Shown: positions 1 through 11,002, numbered from the stretch's first letter. The stretch: DNA of 64,000 nt from an uncultured Persicobacter sp. (GCA_947498325.1 CANMKE010000026.1:1-64000); one strand, 5' to 3'. The notes: a model not told the origin generated them from the sequence alone. Numbers and translations: made by a program.

Positions 1-10
1 TTCCATTCTT

Positions 11-206
11 TGAGATGTTTGACGGGATTTCATATTGTAGTGCCGTTGCATGCAACGTCCGTACCGTAGGTGCAAAATCAAAACCACAACATTGAAATTG
101 ATCCTTGTTACGTTTTTTTTATTTCCACTTTTTTGGGATGTTTGACGGGATTTCATATTGTAGTGCCGTTGCATGCAACGTCCGTACCGTAGGTGCAAAA
201 TCAAAT
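11..206. repeat. Family A REP repeats, tandem pair downstream of RAYT-1
   Basis: Two near-identical units lie 123 bp apart. The segment beginning GTAGTGCCGTTGCATGCAAC starts at 37 and again at 160, and each is preceded by the same 'ggatgtttgacgggatttc' type lead-in. The core GTTGCATGCAAC is a perfect 12-bp palindrome followed by a conserved tail (CGTCCGTACCGTAGGTGC). The second unit ends one or two bases before the stop codon of the transposase. The stretch between cores (about 79-121) looks like a decayed copy of the hairpin at 839-878. I infer these are the REP sequences recognised by the adjacent RAYT. Confidence 0.85.
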
Positions 207-731
207 TCATGAATGGAATTTATCTTGTGACCATTTCTGTGGATTATTTTGAATGTAGTCATCGATATTATGAAAGGCCTCTTGATCCTTGATGATATGA
301 TCGTAAAATCTGTTGTGCCATTGCATGGGATAACCCAACTGATTACAAGTTTTTGTTACTGCAGATTTGTATGACCTGATGATTGTTGATATGGAGTTCT
401 GTTTTGGCGTGATTTTTCGGAAGTTGCTATTTTTATCTGTTGCTGCTGAACATTCATTGGAATGGTGAAACTGATTTAGTTGAATGATTCCGTGTAGATG
501 ATTAGGCATGATACAAAAAGACCCTAACCAAATTTTATTTTTTGTATGATATGGGATCTGTTGCCATAACAAATGAGCAACCAAGCCGGCATGTGACAGT
601 ATCATTTTACCTGAAATAATATTGCCGAATAAATGTCGGTATTCGTGTGTGCAGATGGTGATAAAATAGGTTCCCGGCCAGCGATAATCCCAGCCATTTA
701 GCCGACTTGATTTTCTGTTTTTCTGATTCAT
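207..731 (-). CDS. REP-associated tyrosine transposase (RAYT-1, Y1/HUH family)
   Basis: A single-strand DNA transposase of the IS200-like Y1 superfamily, of the single-copy REP-associated type. The HUH metal-binding motif is visible as MPNHLHGII, followed by the C-terminal family box DYIQNNPQKW, where the nucleophilic tyrosine helix is expected. An N-terminal 'GWDYRWPGTYFIT' type strand also fits the family. The start was set at the ATG at 731 (MNQKNRKS). The longer frame to 806 reads into a degenerate REP copy at about 749-775 and is probably not coding. The length of 174 residues suits a RAYT. Family A REP copies lie on both sides (11-206 and 749-835), the arrangement known for RAYT/REP pairs. 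Cargo-free; presumably it acts on the repeats in trans. Confidence 0.85.
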   Translation of the reverse strand: MNQKNRKSSRLNGWDYRWPGTYFITICTHEYRHLFGNIISGKMILSHAGLVAHLLWQQIPYHTKNKIWLGSFCIMPNHLHGIIQLNQFHHSNECSAATDKNSNFRKITPKQNSISTIIRSYKSAVTKTCNQLGYPMQWHNRFYDHIIKDQEAFHNIDDYIQNNPQKWSQDKFHS

Positions 732-748
732 GTTGGTCTTGTTTTGTG

Positions 749-838
749 GACGTTGCGTGCAATTTCCGTACAGGGTTAGAATAAATTGGGTGTAGTGCCG
801 TTGCATGCAACATCCGTACTGATAGGTACAAAATCAAA
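749..838. repeat. Family A REP copies upstream of RAYT-1
   Basis: A degenerate copy (GTTGCGTGCAATTTCCGTAC, about 754-773) and a good copy beginning TGTAGTGCCGTTGCATGC at 791 with the tail CATCCGTACTGATAGGTAC. They complete the flanking of the transposase by family A repeats. Confidence 0.8.
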
Positions 839-878
839 AACCGCAACATTGGAACTGATCCATGTTGCGGTTTTTTTT
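839..878. terminator. Bidirectional hairpin terminator in the REP unit
   Basis: The arms AACCGCAACAT and ATGTTGCGGTT form an 11-bp perfect stem with a 12-nt loop. T-rich tracts lie on both sides, so it can work in either direction. A decayed counterpart lies in the downstream repeat unit (about 79-121), so the hairpin appears to be part of the duplicated unit. Confidence 0.7.
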
Positions 879-1107
879 ATTTCTATATTTTTGGATGGCA
901 AAATGTATAGAGGTTACATTTAACATTCATATTGAAGGTAATGACGGCAAGTTGATCATAGGTCTAAAAATGCAAGTTGAAATATAAATTACAGATCGCC
1001 ATTATCAGCTGTATTCTTGTAATAGTTCAATTTTTAGATATTGGTAATGGTTCCAAAAGGCTGAAATTCTTACGGATGTAAGTCCTTCAGCCTTTCGTGA
1101 AAGTGCA

Positions 1108-2274
1108 TCAGGGTAATATTTCATATTCCTTCGGTGATTTGAGGCCTGTTGTTCCGAAGTAGCTTTGAAGCGTTCCTCCTCTAACGACAATTTTTTTGCC
1201 TAACAGGTCTGGATTGTCCTTCAGGTTGAGCACTTCCCGAATAGCACCGCTGGGTAGCTGAAGGGGGAGAATTTTTGTGGCAACGGTTTCATTGGGCATG
1301 TCCGCTAATGCGATATTTGTGGAGGAAGTGAAGGGCGCTGTCAGTTTAAAGTTTGGGCCCGAGGAGGTTGTTCCGACAATATATCCGTGGAGGTCTGCTT
1401 CGGTTTCAAGAGGTGCTGACAAGGCTTCGCTGATGGTCAGGCCGAATTCGGGGTTTTCCGCAGGAGGTGTCGGCGGCTCCTCATTATTACAGGCGATGGT
1501 GTCAAACTGAAACGTAACAGGGGATCCGTCGAGTGCTTTCAATTCGGTAAGGGAGAGCACCTGCGATTTTTTGGCTTTTTCAGTCTGGAAGTCAATATGG
1601 TATTTTTCAGCCGACTCGACAAGCAGACTGTGGTATTGGGCGTGGTTTTCATTGATCCTTGCAAAGGGGATTTCCCGACCTTGTGAATCTGTGATTTGAG
1701 GTGCTTGCTGAAAGTATTCCCAGCCGTTCAGTGGACAAATATACCGAAGCGCAACGAGGTTGAAGGGGATGAGCTCAATGAGTGTTACCTCCATGCCAAT
1801 GCCTGTTTCTTGCGGTGCTTTTGGCGCTGCTACGCTAATGGTGGTCAGGTTTATGGTATTGGTGACGAGCGGAGCAATGCTGAAATCAAGCGGCAAACAC
1901 GCATCGATGGCCATAAACTGTCGGCATAATTCACTTTCCTGGCCGGGGGTGTAATACAGGGGCTCAGCCTGTGCATTTCTTACTTCCAGTTTAGTCAGTT
2001 GGTATGTCCCGACAGGAAGCTCGATAGGTGCAAAGGATACACGACCATCAGCCAGCTGAATAGGTAGCGGACCAAATTGCAGTGATTGAGCATCGTCCAT
2101 ACTGGTGATTTCAATATGGATATGATCGATAGTAGCCATGTCCGCCTGTCGATGATTGAGGCTGGCGACACTGCCACGAAATTGAATTTTCCCCATAGGT
2201 TCCTCGACCTGGGTTTTTGTACAGGCGGCAAGCAGTATGCTCAGCCATAGACAATATTTCAGCATAGTGTTCAA
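1108..2274 (-). CDS. Lipoprotein with C-terminal DUF6359-like OB-fold domain
   Basis: A secreted lipoprotein of unknown role. The N-terminus is a lipoprotein signal ending in SILLAAC, with the lipidated Cys at residue 18; a start three codons later at 2265 is equally possible. Residues of about 25-170 look like a beta-sandwich domain resembling DUF4382-type lipoproteins, but that match is uncertain. Residues of about 275-388 show the DUF6359-like pattern: a 'GYIVGT' strand, 'NIALAD.PNE', 'LPLQLPSGAIRE.LNLKDNP.LLGKK' and 'YFGTTGLKSP.EYEI'. A short proline-rich linker (EEPPTPPAENP) joins the two parts. It is transcribed away from ppk1 and has no operon partner. Confidence 0.75.
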   Translation of the reverse strand: MNTMLKYCLWLSILLAACTKTQVEEPMGKIQFRGSVASLNHRQADMATIDHIHIEITSMDDAQSLQFGPLPIQLADGRVSFAPIELPVGTYQLTKLEVRNAQAEPLYYTPGQESELCRQFMAIDACLPLDFSIAPLVTNTINLTTISVAAPKAPQETGIGMEVTLIELIPFNLVALRYICPLNGWEYFQQAPQITDSQGREIPFARINENHAQYHSLLVESAEKYHIDFQTEKAKKSQVLSLTELKALDGSPVTFQFDTIACNNEEPPTPPAENPEFGLTISEALSAPLETEADLHGYIVGTTSSGPNFKLTAPFTSSTNIALADMPNETVATKILPLQLPSGAIREVLNLKDNPDLLGKKIVVRGGTLQSYFGTTGLKSPKEYEILP

Positions 2275-2479
2275 GAGATTTTATGCTGATATACTTTGGA
2301 AAATAAGGCACATTTCTATGGTGAAGGATTCCAGTGGAACATTGGGGTAGGATTCTTTTCTGTGATTTATGGAATATCATGCAAATAGTGGAATTTTTGA
2401 TTTCTATTTGTGTGCTGAAATCCGTAAATTGAAGGTAGTGGTGTTCACGAGTGAATAAGAAAATTACAATTCAAAATAT

Positions 2480-4636
2480 ATGGCTTCAGTAGAAACAGAT
2501 CGGATTTCCAAATTAATTGACAGCAGTGACTTGATCAGCAGGGACTTAAGCTGGTTGAAGTTCAACGAGCGTGTGCTTGATCAGGCGAAAAAAGATCGCA
2601 GCCTACTGGAGAAGCTTAAATTTTTGGCCATCACAGATTCAAATCTCGATGAGTTCTTCATGATCCGAGTGGGCTCGCTGTATAATTATATCGATTACGG
2701 TAAGGAGCGCACGGATTACTCGAAGTTGCGGGAGTATCAGTTCAAGAAGCGGCTGTTTGCAGAAACTCAGCGCTTTGTGAATCAGCAACAGAGCTTGTTT
2801 TTAAGTCTGGTGGATCAGTTTGAGGGCAGTGGCTTTCGGATTGAAAACGATCTGGATCAGCTGACGATGAATGACCGTGCCGAGGTTGAGGAGTTTTTTG
2901 ATCGGACGGTTTTCCCGATGCTCACACCAATGGCCTATGATAATTACCACACTTTTCCGCTGTTGATGAATAAGTTACTCATCTTTGGCGTGTGGACGCA
3001 AGCGGAAGATGGGGGAAATCAGCATAAATTATCATTCGTGCAAATTCCTGCCAATTTGCCGAAATTCTATGAGATCGAGCGTCAGGACTTGCTGTTGTTC
3101 GTTCCGATTGAGCAGGTGATCCGCTATTATATGCAGAAGCTTTACCGCAATGTGGTGATTGATTCGCTGACGCTGTTCCGAATCACGAGAAATGGTGATT
3201 TTACCTTGGAGGAATCGGATGATATTGAGGCGAATTTCCTCGATGAGTTGCGCCTGAAGCTGAAAACAAGAAAAACGGGTCGCGTGGTTCGGCTGGAGAC
3301 CGAGTACAATCCTGACCCCAACCTTTTGGCGATTTTGAAAGAGCGTTGGCTGATTGATGAGGACAATATTTTCAGAATGCACAAGGCGAGTTTGGTGGAT
3401 TATACCCGTTTTTGGGGCATCGTCAATCACCGATTGTTGCGTGCGCATCTTCCTAAGCAACCTTCGCCAGTACGGCCAGTGAGCTTGCCTCCAAAGGGGG
3501 AGCAAAATATGCTTGAGGTACTCAAAAAGCGTGATGTGTTGATGCATCACCCTTACAATAATATGGATCCATTGCTTGAATTGCTGGATCAGGCCGCTGA
3601 TGACCCAAAGGTGTTGTCGATCAAGATTACCATTTACCGTTTGGCAAAGCGATCAAGAATTGTGGAGGCCCTATTGAAAGCCGCAGAAAATGGAAAGCAC
3701 GTTTCGGTTTTATTTGAGGTCAAAGCCCGTTTTGATGAAGAGAACAACCTTGCGGCAGCGAAACGATTGCAGTCTGCAGGATGCTTTGTGATTTATGGAA
3801 TTTCCAATTTTAAAACCCATACAAAACTGTGCCTGATTGTGCGTAAAGGGGAATCGGGCATTACCTCTTACGTGCATATGTCGAGTGGAAATTACAATGA
3901 ATCCACGTCGAAGCTGTACACTGATTTGGGGATGCTGACCACCAAAAGGGAATATGCCAAAGATGTGGCGGAGTTTTTTAATGTGATTACGGGGCATTCG
4001 AACCCTAACCGATTTAAATCCCTGATTACTGCGCCAACCAATATGCGTGATCAGTTGATTGAGATGATTGATCAGGAAACGCAACATGCCAAGCAAGGTC
4101 TGCCCTCTGGTATTTGTATCAAGATCAATTCCCTGCAGGACAAGAAAACGATCAAGGCGCTCTATAATGCCTCTCAGCAGGGGGTGCCTGTGAAGCTGAT
4201 TGTTCGTGGAATTTGCTGTTTGCGCCCACAGCGTCAGGGTTTGAGTGAGAATATTGAGGTAATCTCTATTGTAGGCGATTATTTGGAGCACAGCCGAATT
4301 TATTATTTCCACAATCAGGGCGACCCTTTGTTGTATTCAGGCTCTGCTGATGTGATGGTGCGCAGCTTTGACCGTCGTCTGGAGTCTTTGTACCTCATCA
4401 CGGATGAATTGCTTAAAAAGCAGGTAACCAACATTCTGGCTTATAACCTCAAGGACAATGTGAATGCCTATTCTATGCATGAGGATGGCAACTTTACCCG
4501 CCGGGAACCGCAGGAAGGAGAGAAAAAGTTCAATGTGCATAAGGAGTTTTTTAAAGTACGGGCGACGGCCATCAAAAAAGTGTCCTTATTTGCGGATCAA
4601 GTGGAAGAATCCACTCCGACCACAACGAAAAAATAA
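2480..4636 (+). CDS. ppk1: Polyphosphate kinase 1
   Basis: Reversibly polymerises the gamma-phosphate of ATP into inorganic polyphosphate. The N-terminal PPK domain opens with the typical 'SRDLSWLKFNERVLDQA'. The catalytic histidine sits in THTKLCL (His447). A second conserved His (His466, in VHMSSGNYNE) lies exactly 19 residues later, the spacing of the E. coli pair H435/H454. The C-terminal histidine is in LEHSRIYYF, and the 'SADVMVRSFDRRLE' box closes the active site. At 718 residues it is full length for the family. The gene stands alone: a lipoprotein is divergent upstream and the family B REP array begins about 60 bp after the stop codon. Confidence 0.97.
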   Translation: MASVETDRISKLIDSSDLISRDLSWLKFNERVLDQAKKDRSLLEKLKFLAITDSNLDEFFMIRVGSLYNYIDYGKERTDYSKLREYQFKKRLFAETQRFVNQQQSLFLSLVDQFEGSGFRIENDLDQLTMNDRAEVEEFFDRTVFPMLTPMAYDNYHTFPLLMNKLLIFGVWTQAEDGGNQHKLSFVQIPANLPKFYEIERQDLLLFVPIEQVIRYYMQKLYRNVVIDSLTLFRITRNGDFTLEESDDIEANFLDELRLKLKTRKTGRVVRLETEYNPDPNLLAILKERWLIDEDNIFRMHKASLVDYTRFWGIVNHRLLRAHLPKQPSPVRPVSLPPKGEQNMLEVLKKRDVLMHHPYNNMDPLLELLDQAADDPKVLSIKITIYRLAKRSRIVEALLKAAENGKHVSVLFEVKARFDEENNLAAAKRLQSAGCFVIYGISNFKTHTKLCLIVRKGESGITSYVHMSSGNYNESTSKLYTDLGMLTTKREYAKDVAEFFNVITGHSNPNRFKSLITAPTNMRDQLIEMIDQETQHAKQGLPSGICIKINSLQDKKTIKALYNASQQGVPVKLIVRGICCLRPQRQGLSENIEVISIVGDYLEHSRIYYFHNQGDPLLYSGSADVMVRSFDRRLESLYLITDELLKKQVTNILAYNLKDNVNAYSMHEDGNFTRREPQEGEKKFNVHKEFFKVRATAIKKVSLFADQVEESTPTTTKK

Positions 4637-4689
4637 AGCTTTTTCGCAGCAGATGCTTATCGCAGGTCTTCGGAAAAGCCTATGAGGAT

Positions 4690-5090
4690 TAGTTGGTCAC
4701 GAGACGGAGTCACGCGACAGGTGTGTTTTTAGTCAAGGTATTCTTTTCTGTTTACCCTATCGCGAGAGTCTCTCTCGTGATAATCGCTTATTGTGATTAG
4801 TTTGTCCCGCGACGGCGTCTCGCGACAGGAAGTGGAGTCGGTTTATCGTGTTTTTCAATAGGCTGAGCACATTTTTAGTTTACGCTATCGCGAGACTCTG
4901 TCTCGTGATAATTGTTTATTGTGATTAGCTTGTCCCGCGACGGCGTCCCGCGGCAGGAAGTGGAGTCGGTTTAGTGTGTTTTTCAATTAATTGAGCACAT
5001 TATTAGTTTATGCTATCGCGAGACTCTGTCTCGTGATAATTGTTTATTGTGATTAGCTTGTCCCGCGACGGCGTCTCGCGACAGTCCCAT
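4690..5090. repeat. Family B REP array, upstream of RAYT-2
   Basis: Alternating palindromes A' (GTC[A/C]CG[A/C]GACGG.GTC.CGCGACAGG type, at 4696, 4804, 4932 and 5060) and B' (TATCGCGAGA...TCTCGTGATA, at 4758, 4886 and 5014). Spacing between A' starts is 108, 128 and 128 bp. The two palindromes are mutually related (CGCGAGAC versus GTCTCGTG), so each unit is a REP pair of the BIME kind. The region holds no ORF of note. Confidence 0.9.
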
Positions 5091-5264
5091 TCATGATAAG
5101 TGCTTATTTTGATCAGTTTTCCGGAAGACAGCCTGGAGCCTTAAATCTAACTGTGTCGCGAAATGTTTTCATTCAATTTTTTAATTTAGATCAAAAAAAC
5201 CTACACCTACTCTTTTTACCATGGCATAAACCGTAATTGATAAGCAATTATCAAAAACAAGAAA

Positions 5265-5819
5265 ATGTCAAGTGCATACAAGATCAAAGACGAAAGCCGT
5301 TTTCATTTCTTGACCATGTCAGTGGTGGATTGGATGGATGTGTTCACAAGGAAAGATCATCAACAAATTATCATTGATTCACTTCGGTTTTGTCAGAAAA
5401 ATAAAGGCTTACAAATAGGTGCCTGGTGCATGATGACCAATCATATTCATTTGATTGCTCGATCAGAACAAAATTCATTAGGTAAAACCATTGGTGAGTT
5501 CAAGCGATTTACGTCACATCAACTGCTAAAGGAGATAGGTGCTTCATCAAAGGAGAGTAGAAAAAATTGGTTAATGGGTCGTTTTTCTCAAGCCTCTCAC
5601 CAATATAAAAGCGCTGATAAACATCAATTTTGGCAATATGAATCGCATCCTGTTGAATTAAATACGAATACTATTATTCAGCAAAAAGTGGATTATCTTC
5701 ATTATAATCCTGTAAAAGCAGGTTTTGTCGAAACCCCTGAGGCGTGGAGGCTAAGTAGTGCTATGGAATATAGTGGGGGAGGGCGCGTGCCTTTAATTGA
5801 TTGTTATTTGATGTGGTGA
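5265..5819 (+). CDS. REP-associated tyrosine transposase (RAYT-2, Y1/HUH family)
   Basis: A second Y1/HUH transposase, only distantly similar to RAYT-1. The HUH motif is MMTNHIHLIA. The C-terminal box is VDYLHYNPVKAGFV, which is typical of the 'transposase' subgroup annotated near REPs. It is 184 residues long, with the start at ATG 5265 (MSSAYKIKDESRF). The gene lies precisely between two arrays of family B palindromes (4690-5090 and 5831-6290). I infer that it recognises the family B hairpins and not the family A ones, because each transposase is embedded in its own repeat family. There are no cargo genes and no obvious terminal IS ends. Confidence 0.87.
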   Translation: MSSAYKIKDESRFHFLTMSVVDWMDVFTRKDHQQIIIDSLRFCQKNKGLQIGAWCMMTNHIHLIARSEQNSLGKTIGEFKRFTSHQLLKEIGASSKESRKNWLMGRFSQASHQYKSADKHQFWQYESHPVELNTNTIIQQKVDYLHYNPVKAGFVETPEAWRLSSAMEYSGGGRVPLIDCYLMW

Positions 5820-5830
5820 TATAATGGGAA

Positions 5831-6290
5831 GTCACGAGACGGAGTCTCGCGACAGGTGTGTTTTTAGTCAAGGTATTCTTTTCTGCTTACGCAATCGCGA
5901 GAGTCTCTCTCGTGATAATTGTTTATAGCTATTAGTTTGTCACGAGACAGAGTCACGCGACAGGTGTGTTTTTAGTCAAGGTATTCTTTTCTGCTTACGT
6001 TATCGCGAGAGTTTCTCTCGTGATAATTGCTTATTGCGGTTAGTTTGTCACGAGACAGAGTGACGCGACAGGTGTGTTTTTAGTCAAGGTATTCTTTTCT
6101 GCTTACGCAATCGCGAGAGTCTCTCTCGTGATAATTGTTTATTGTGATTAGTTTGTCACGCGACGGAGTCACGGGACAGGTGTGTTTTTAGTCAAGGTAT
6201 TCTTTTCTGCTAACCCTATCGCGAGACTCTGTCTCGTGATAATTGTTTATTGCTATTAGTTTGTCCCGCGACAGTCCCACTCGTGATAGT
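5831..6290. repeat. Family B REP array, downstream of RAYT-2
   Basis: A' palindromes start at 5831, 5939, 6047, 6155 and 6263, an exact 108-bp period four times over. The B' palindromes start at 5893, 6001, 6109 and 6217, also 108 bp apart. Spacer sequence is strongly conserved between units ('tgtttttagtcaaggtattc' in each), so these are recent tandem duplications and not independent insertions. The last unit is truncated just before the gyrB terminator. Confidence 0.92.
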
Positions 6291-6309
6291 CATACATTCT
6301 ATCCCACCC

Positions 6310-6354
6310 ATAAAAAAAACCGCTGTAAAATCAATTACAGCGGTTTTTCTATTT
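6310..6354 (-). terminator. Terminator of gyrB
   Basis: The stem CCGCTGTAA/TTACAGCGG with a short loop has a T-run on the minus-strand side, just past the gyrB stop. An A-run and T-run on opposite sides could make it work in both directions. Confidence 0.85.
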
Positions 6355-6369
6355 TTAACGACCCTAATA

Positions 6370-8337
<1,968 letters not shown>

Positions 8338-8517
8338 TTAATTCCAATTGAATTGCTTTGTAAATTAAAGCTTCCCTGCGGTAAAAGCACGGAGCTTCAA
8401 GTGTTATCGTCGTTATTGTGGGTGAAAAATCACCTGAAAAATTTTGGCCAAACCCTTTGCTTTTTGAAAGAAAAGCACAGCGTTTATGGCTTCGATTTAC
8501 TAACGCTCACAACTTGT

Positions 8518-8525
8518 CAAAAATA
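8518..8525 (-). promoter_or_regulatory. Candidate gyrB -7 element
   Basis: On the minus strand this reads TATTTTTG, matching the Bacteroidota -7 consensus TAnnTTTG. No clear -33 TTTG lies at the expected 19-21 bp, so the call is tentative. It would give a leader of roughly 180 nt before gyrB. Confidence 0.35.
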
Positions 8526-8839
8526 CGATAATTCACCCTAAAAATCTAATTTAAACCCTCCTTTTAAGGCCTGAAATCCGCCTTTTGCTGCCATAAAAGT
8601 GTTTTTTTTAAAGGGAAACAGGATTGATCGTTGTTGGCGGAGAAAGTTAACTTTTTTACTGTCTTTTTCAGACGGTAAAAGAATATGGAAAATGCGGAAA
8701 AGGCAAAATGATATTATAAATTTTATGCGAAAATGGAAGTTTGGCAATGATGTTGCTATGTTTTTGTTTTTAGGAAACTCAGAAGGATAAGTGAGACCTG
8801 CATGTTGCGTTAATAATTGTGTTTTTTACGACTTTTATA

Positions 8840-8871
8840 TTGCGACATTTGGATCTTATTTCTTACTTTTG
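8840..8871 (+). promoter_or_regulatory. Promoter of fabH
   Basis: TTG at 8840-8842 and TACTTTTG at 8864-8871 are separated by 21 bp, matching the Bacteroidota sigma-ABfr pattern (TTTG/TTG, 19-21 bp, TAnnTTTG). It predicts a start of transcription about 40 nt before the fabH ATG. Confidence 0.65.
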
Positions 8872-8919
8872 AAAACAATTATCATTTTATTTTAGAGAAT
8901 AACTCATTATAACGATACC

Positions 8920-9909
8920 ATGACCATAGAAAATGCAGCTATTACCGCTGTCGGTGGCTATGTGCCAGAGGATGTTCTATCGAATGCTGATTTAGAAACT
9001 ATGGTGGAAACTTCCCACGATTGGATCGTTAGCAGGACAGGAATTTTAGAACGAAGGATTCTTAAGGGAGAAGGGAAAGGGACTTCTGTTTTAGCAATTG
9101 AGGCCGTTAAGGATTTGTTGTCAAAATCGGATGTTGAGGCACAGGAAATTGATGCTGTGCTGGTGGCAACCATGACTCCCGACATGTTATTTCCATCCAC
9201 TGCCAATTTGGTGTGTGAAGCGCTGGGTATTCAGGGGGCTTTTGCATTCGATATGCAAGCCGCTTGCAGTGGCTTTGTGTATGCACTGAATGTAGGTTCC
9301 GCTTTGGTAACTTCTGGGCAATATAAAAAAGTACTCGTGATTGGGGCGGATAAGATGTCCTCGGTGATGAACTACAGAGACCGCAACACCTGCATTCTGT
9401 TTGGCGATGGGGCAGGCGCTGTTTTATTGGAGCCCAACGCCGAAGGCTTAGGCATTCAGGATTGTGTGATGAACTCCGACGGGGTTGGTAAAGACATGAT
9501 CATGATGAAAGGTGGCGGCTCTGCCTATCCGCCAACCCATGAAACCGTAGAGAATGGCGACCATTATTTCTATCAGGATGGCCGGCAGGTTTATCGGCAT
9601 GCGGTAACGAACATGAGCAACATTACGCTGGAGATTATGGAACGCAATAAGCTGAGTAGCGAGGATTTGGCCTATTTCATTCCACATCAGGCCAATAAAC
9701 GTATTATTGAAGCCATTGCGCAGCGTTTGCAGGTGGGCATGGACAAAGTAGCCGTGAACATCCATAAGTATGGTAACACCACTGCAGGCACAATTCCGTT
9801 GTGTTTGTGGGAATGGGAGCAGTCGTTCAAGAAAGGGGACAATATTGTGTTGTCAGCTTTCGGCGGAGGTTTTACCTGGGGAAGTGTATATCTGAAATGG
9901 GCGTATTAA
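8920..9909 (+). CDS. fabH: Beta-ketoacyl-ACP synthase III
   Basis: Condenses acetyl-CoA (or a branched acyl-CoA primer) with malonyl-ACP to start fatty acid synthesis. The catalytic triad is visible: Cys116 in QAACSGFVYAL, His in FIPHQANKRIIEA, and Asn in HKYGNTTAGTIPL. The N-terminal 'VPEDVLSNADLE..V.TSHDWI..RTGI' signature and the C-terminal 'GGGFTWGS' are also typical. At 329 residues it has the usual size. It has its own promoter and a hairpin terminator. It stands alone, not in a plsX-fabH-rpmF operon, so it may be one of several FabH copies in the genome. Confidence 0.95.
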   Translation: MTIENAAITAVGGYVPEDVLSNADLETMVETSHDWIVSRTGILERRILKGEGKGTSVLAIEAVKDLLSKSDVEAQEIDAVLVATMTPDMLFPSTANLVCEALGIQGAFAFDMQAACSGFVYALNVGSALVTSGQYKKVLVIGADKMSSVMNYRDRNTCILFGDGAGAVLLEPNAEGLGIQDCVMNSDGVGKDMIMMKGGGSAYPPTHETVENGDHYFYQDGRQVYRHAVTNMSNITLEIMERNKLSSEDLAYFIPHQANKRIIEAIAQRLQVGMDKVAVNIHKYGNTTAGTIPLCLWEWEQSFKKGDNIVLSAFGGGFTWGSVYLKWAY

Positions 9910-10015
9910 CCGAAGGCTGATGGTGCTGAGGCAGTGGTTGATTGCGTCGATAATCCGTCAGTACAGCTAAATATTTAAAGCAATTTAGGGAGGAATTGAT
10001 TTTCTTCAGAAAAAA

Positions 10016-10052
10016 ATGCCTTGTGATCGTGGTGATCGCAAGGCATTTTTTT
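10016..10052. terminator. Bidirectional terminator between fabH and a convergent gene
   Basis: ATGCCTTGTGATC pairs with GATCGCAAGGCAT (one G-U pair). A-run and T-run on the two sides let it serve fabH on the plus strand and the phosphatase gene on the minus strand. Confidence 0.85.
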
Positions 10053-10197
10053 GCTTCATTTTTTGGTTTTACTTAGGGTGCGTTTAAAAACTGACCATCC
10101 TGCTGCAAATTCAGATGATTGGTATTGATGAGGAATGATGGATCACTTCTACTATACACCAAATTATCGTCGCGAATTTGAAGTTTTAAACTCGCTC

Positions 10198-10827
10198 TTA
10201 CTGAGGCGCCAAGCCTTCAAGGTGTTCGGTATTGTTGAACTCGATCAGTTCAAAAGTCTTGCTCACCGTATCGTAGCTGAATTTGGTGATGCCCGTATTT
10301 TTTGGGGTGAAAGTATGCATCTCTGTGAGGGGCTTTTTCAGTAAGGTACACATCAAAATACGAATTGCCCGACTGTGCATCACCAAAAGGATGGTTTGCT
10401 CGTTGGGTTCCGCAAGAATTCCCTCAAGGGCTTCTTTTTGTCGGTTTTGCACCTCAACAGGGCTTTCTCCACCTTCTGCTTTCGCCTTCGGGTTGCCCTC
10501 AATCCACTGGTTCATTACATTCCATACATTATCACCTTCCTGATTAATCGGCGTGTTTTCATAAACACCATAATGCAGTTCATCAAGCCCCTCTACCGCT
10601 TCAGTAGGATAGCCTTTCTCCAATAGCAGGCGGGCGGTTTCCCATGTTCTTTGAAGAGAAGAAGTGTAAATTTTATCGAAACTGACCTTCATTAAAGCTT
10701 CAGACATGGCGTCGCCCTGTGCTTGTCCGTAGTCGTTCAAATGCGCATCAATAGCTCGGCCCTGCACCAAATCAGCCTTGTTATAATCCGTTTGGCCGTG
10801 TCTTGCGATGTAAATTGTTTTTTTCAT
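10198..10827 (-). CDS. Histidine phosphatase family protein (phosphoglycerate-mutase-like)
   Basis: A branch-1 histidine phosphatase, 209 residues. The phospho-acceptor sits in ARHGQTDYN (His10) near the N-terminus, the SSLQRTWETA arginine motif follows, and the second active-site histidine is in LLVMHSRAIRIL. The substrate cannot be told from sequence: relatives include cofactor-dependent phosphoglycerate mutase, alpha-ribazole phosphatase and broad phosphatases. The short length and lack of the dPGM insert argue for a phosphatase. It converges on fabH and has no operon partner. Confidence 0.88.
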   Translation of the reverse strand: MKKTIYIARHGQTDYNKADLVQGRAIDAHLNDYGQAQGDAMSEALMKVSFDKIYTSSLQRTWETARLLLEKGYPTEAVEGLDELHYGVYENTPINQEGDNVWNVMNQWIEGNPKAKAEGGESPVEVQNRQKEALEGILAEPNEQTILLVMHSRAIRILMCTLLKKPLTEMHTFTPKNTGITKFSYDTVSKTFELIEFNNTEHLEGLAPQ

Positions 10828-10902
10828 ACTGAATTTCTGTCAAAAGGGAATCCGAAATTACGATAATCAGGGATATTTTCCATTCCTTTTAACGGAATCT
10901 AT

Positions 10903-10910
10903 TAGCTTTG
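10903..10910 (+). promoter_or_regulatory. -7 element before the TPR lipoprotein
   Basis: TAGCTTTG matches TAnnTTTG. Transcription would begin near 10917, which places the ATG at 10910 at or before the start site. This supports 11003 as the true translation start. The -33 box is not clear. Confidence 0.4.
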
Positions 10911-11002
10911 TGGTGAATTATAATTTAGTGGTCGTCGCAGTGGTCTTGACCCCATGGCAGGACTTTTTAAAACCATTGACGACCTCCCAACAAACCAAAC
11001 CC

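Noticed and set aside
3032-3550. Long minus-strand frame inside ppk1
   Set aside because: It is a shadow of the strong ppk1 coding frame and shows no domain of its own.
4690-6290. CRISPR array because of regular palindromic repeats
   Set aside because: Units of 108 and 128 bp with conserved spacers and no cas genes; the pattern is a REP array around a RAYT.
8538-8747. Short minus-strand frame between gyrB and fabH
   Set aside because: It is very rich in phenylalanine and lysine, overlaps an AT-rich intergenic region with promoter elements and has no family signature.
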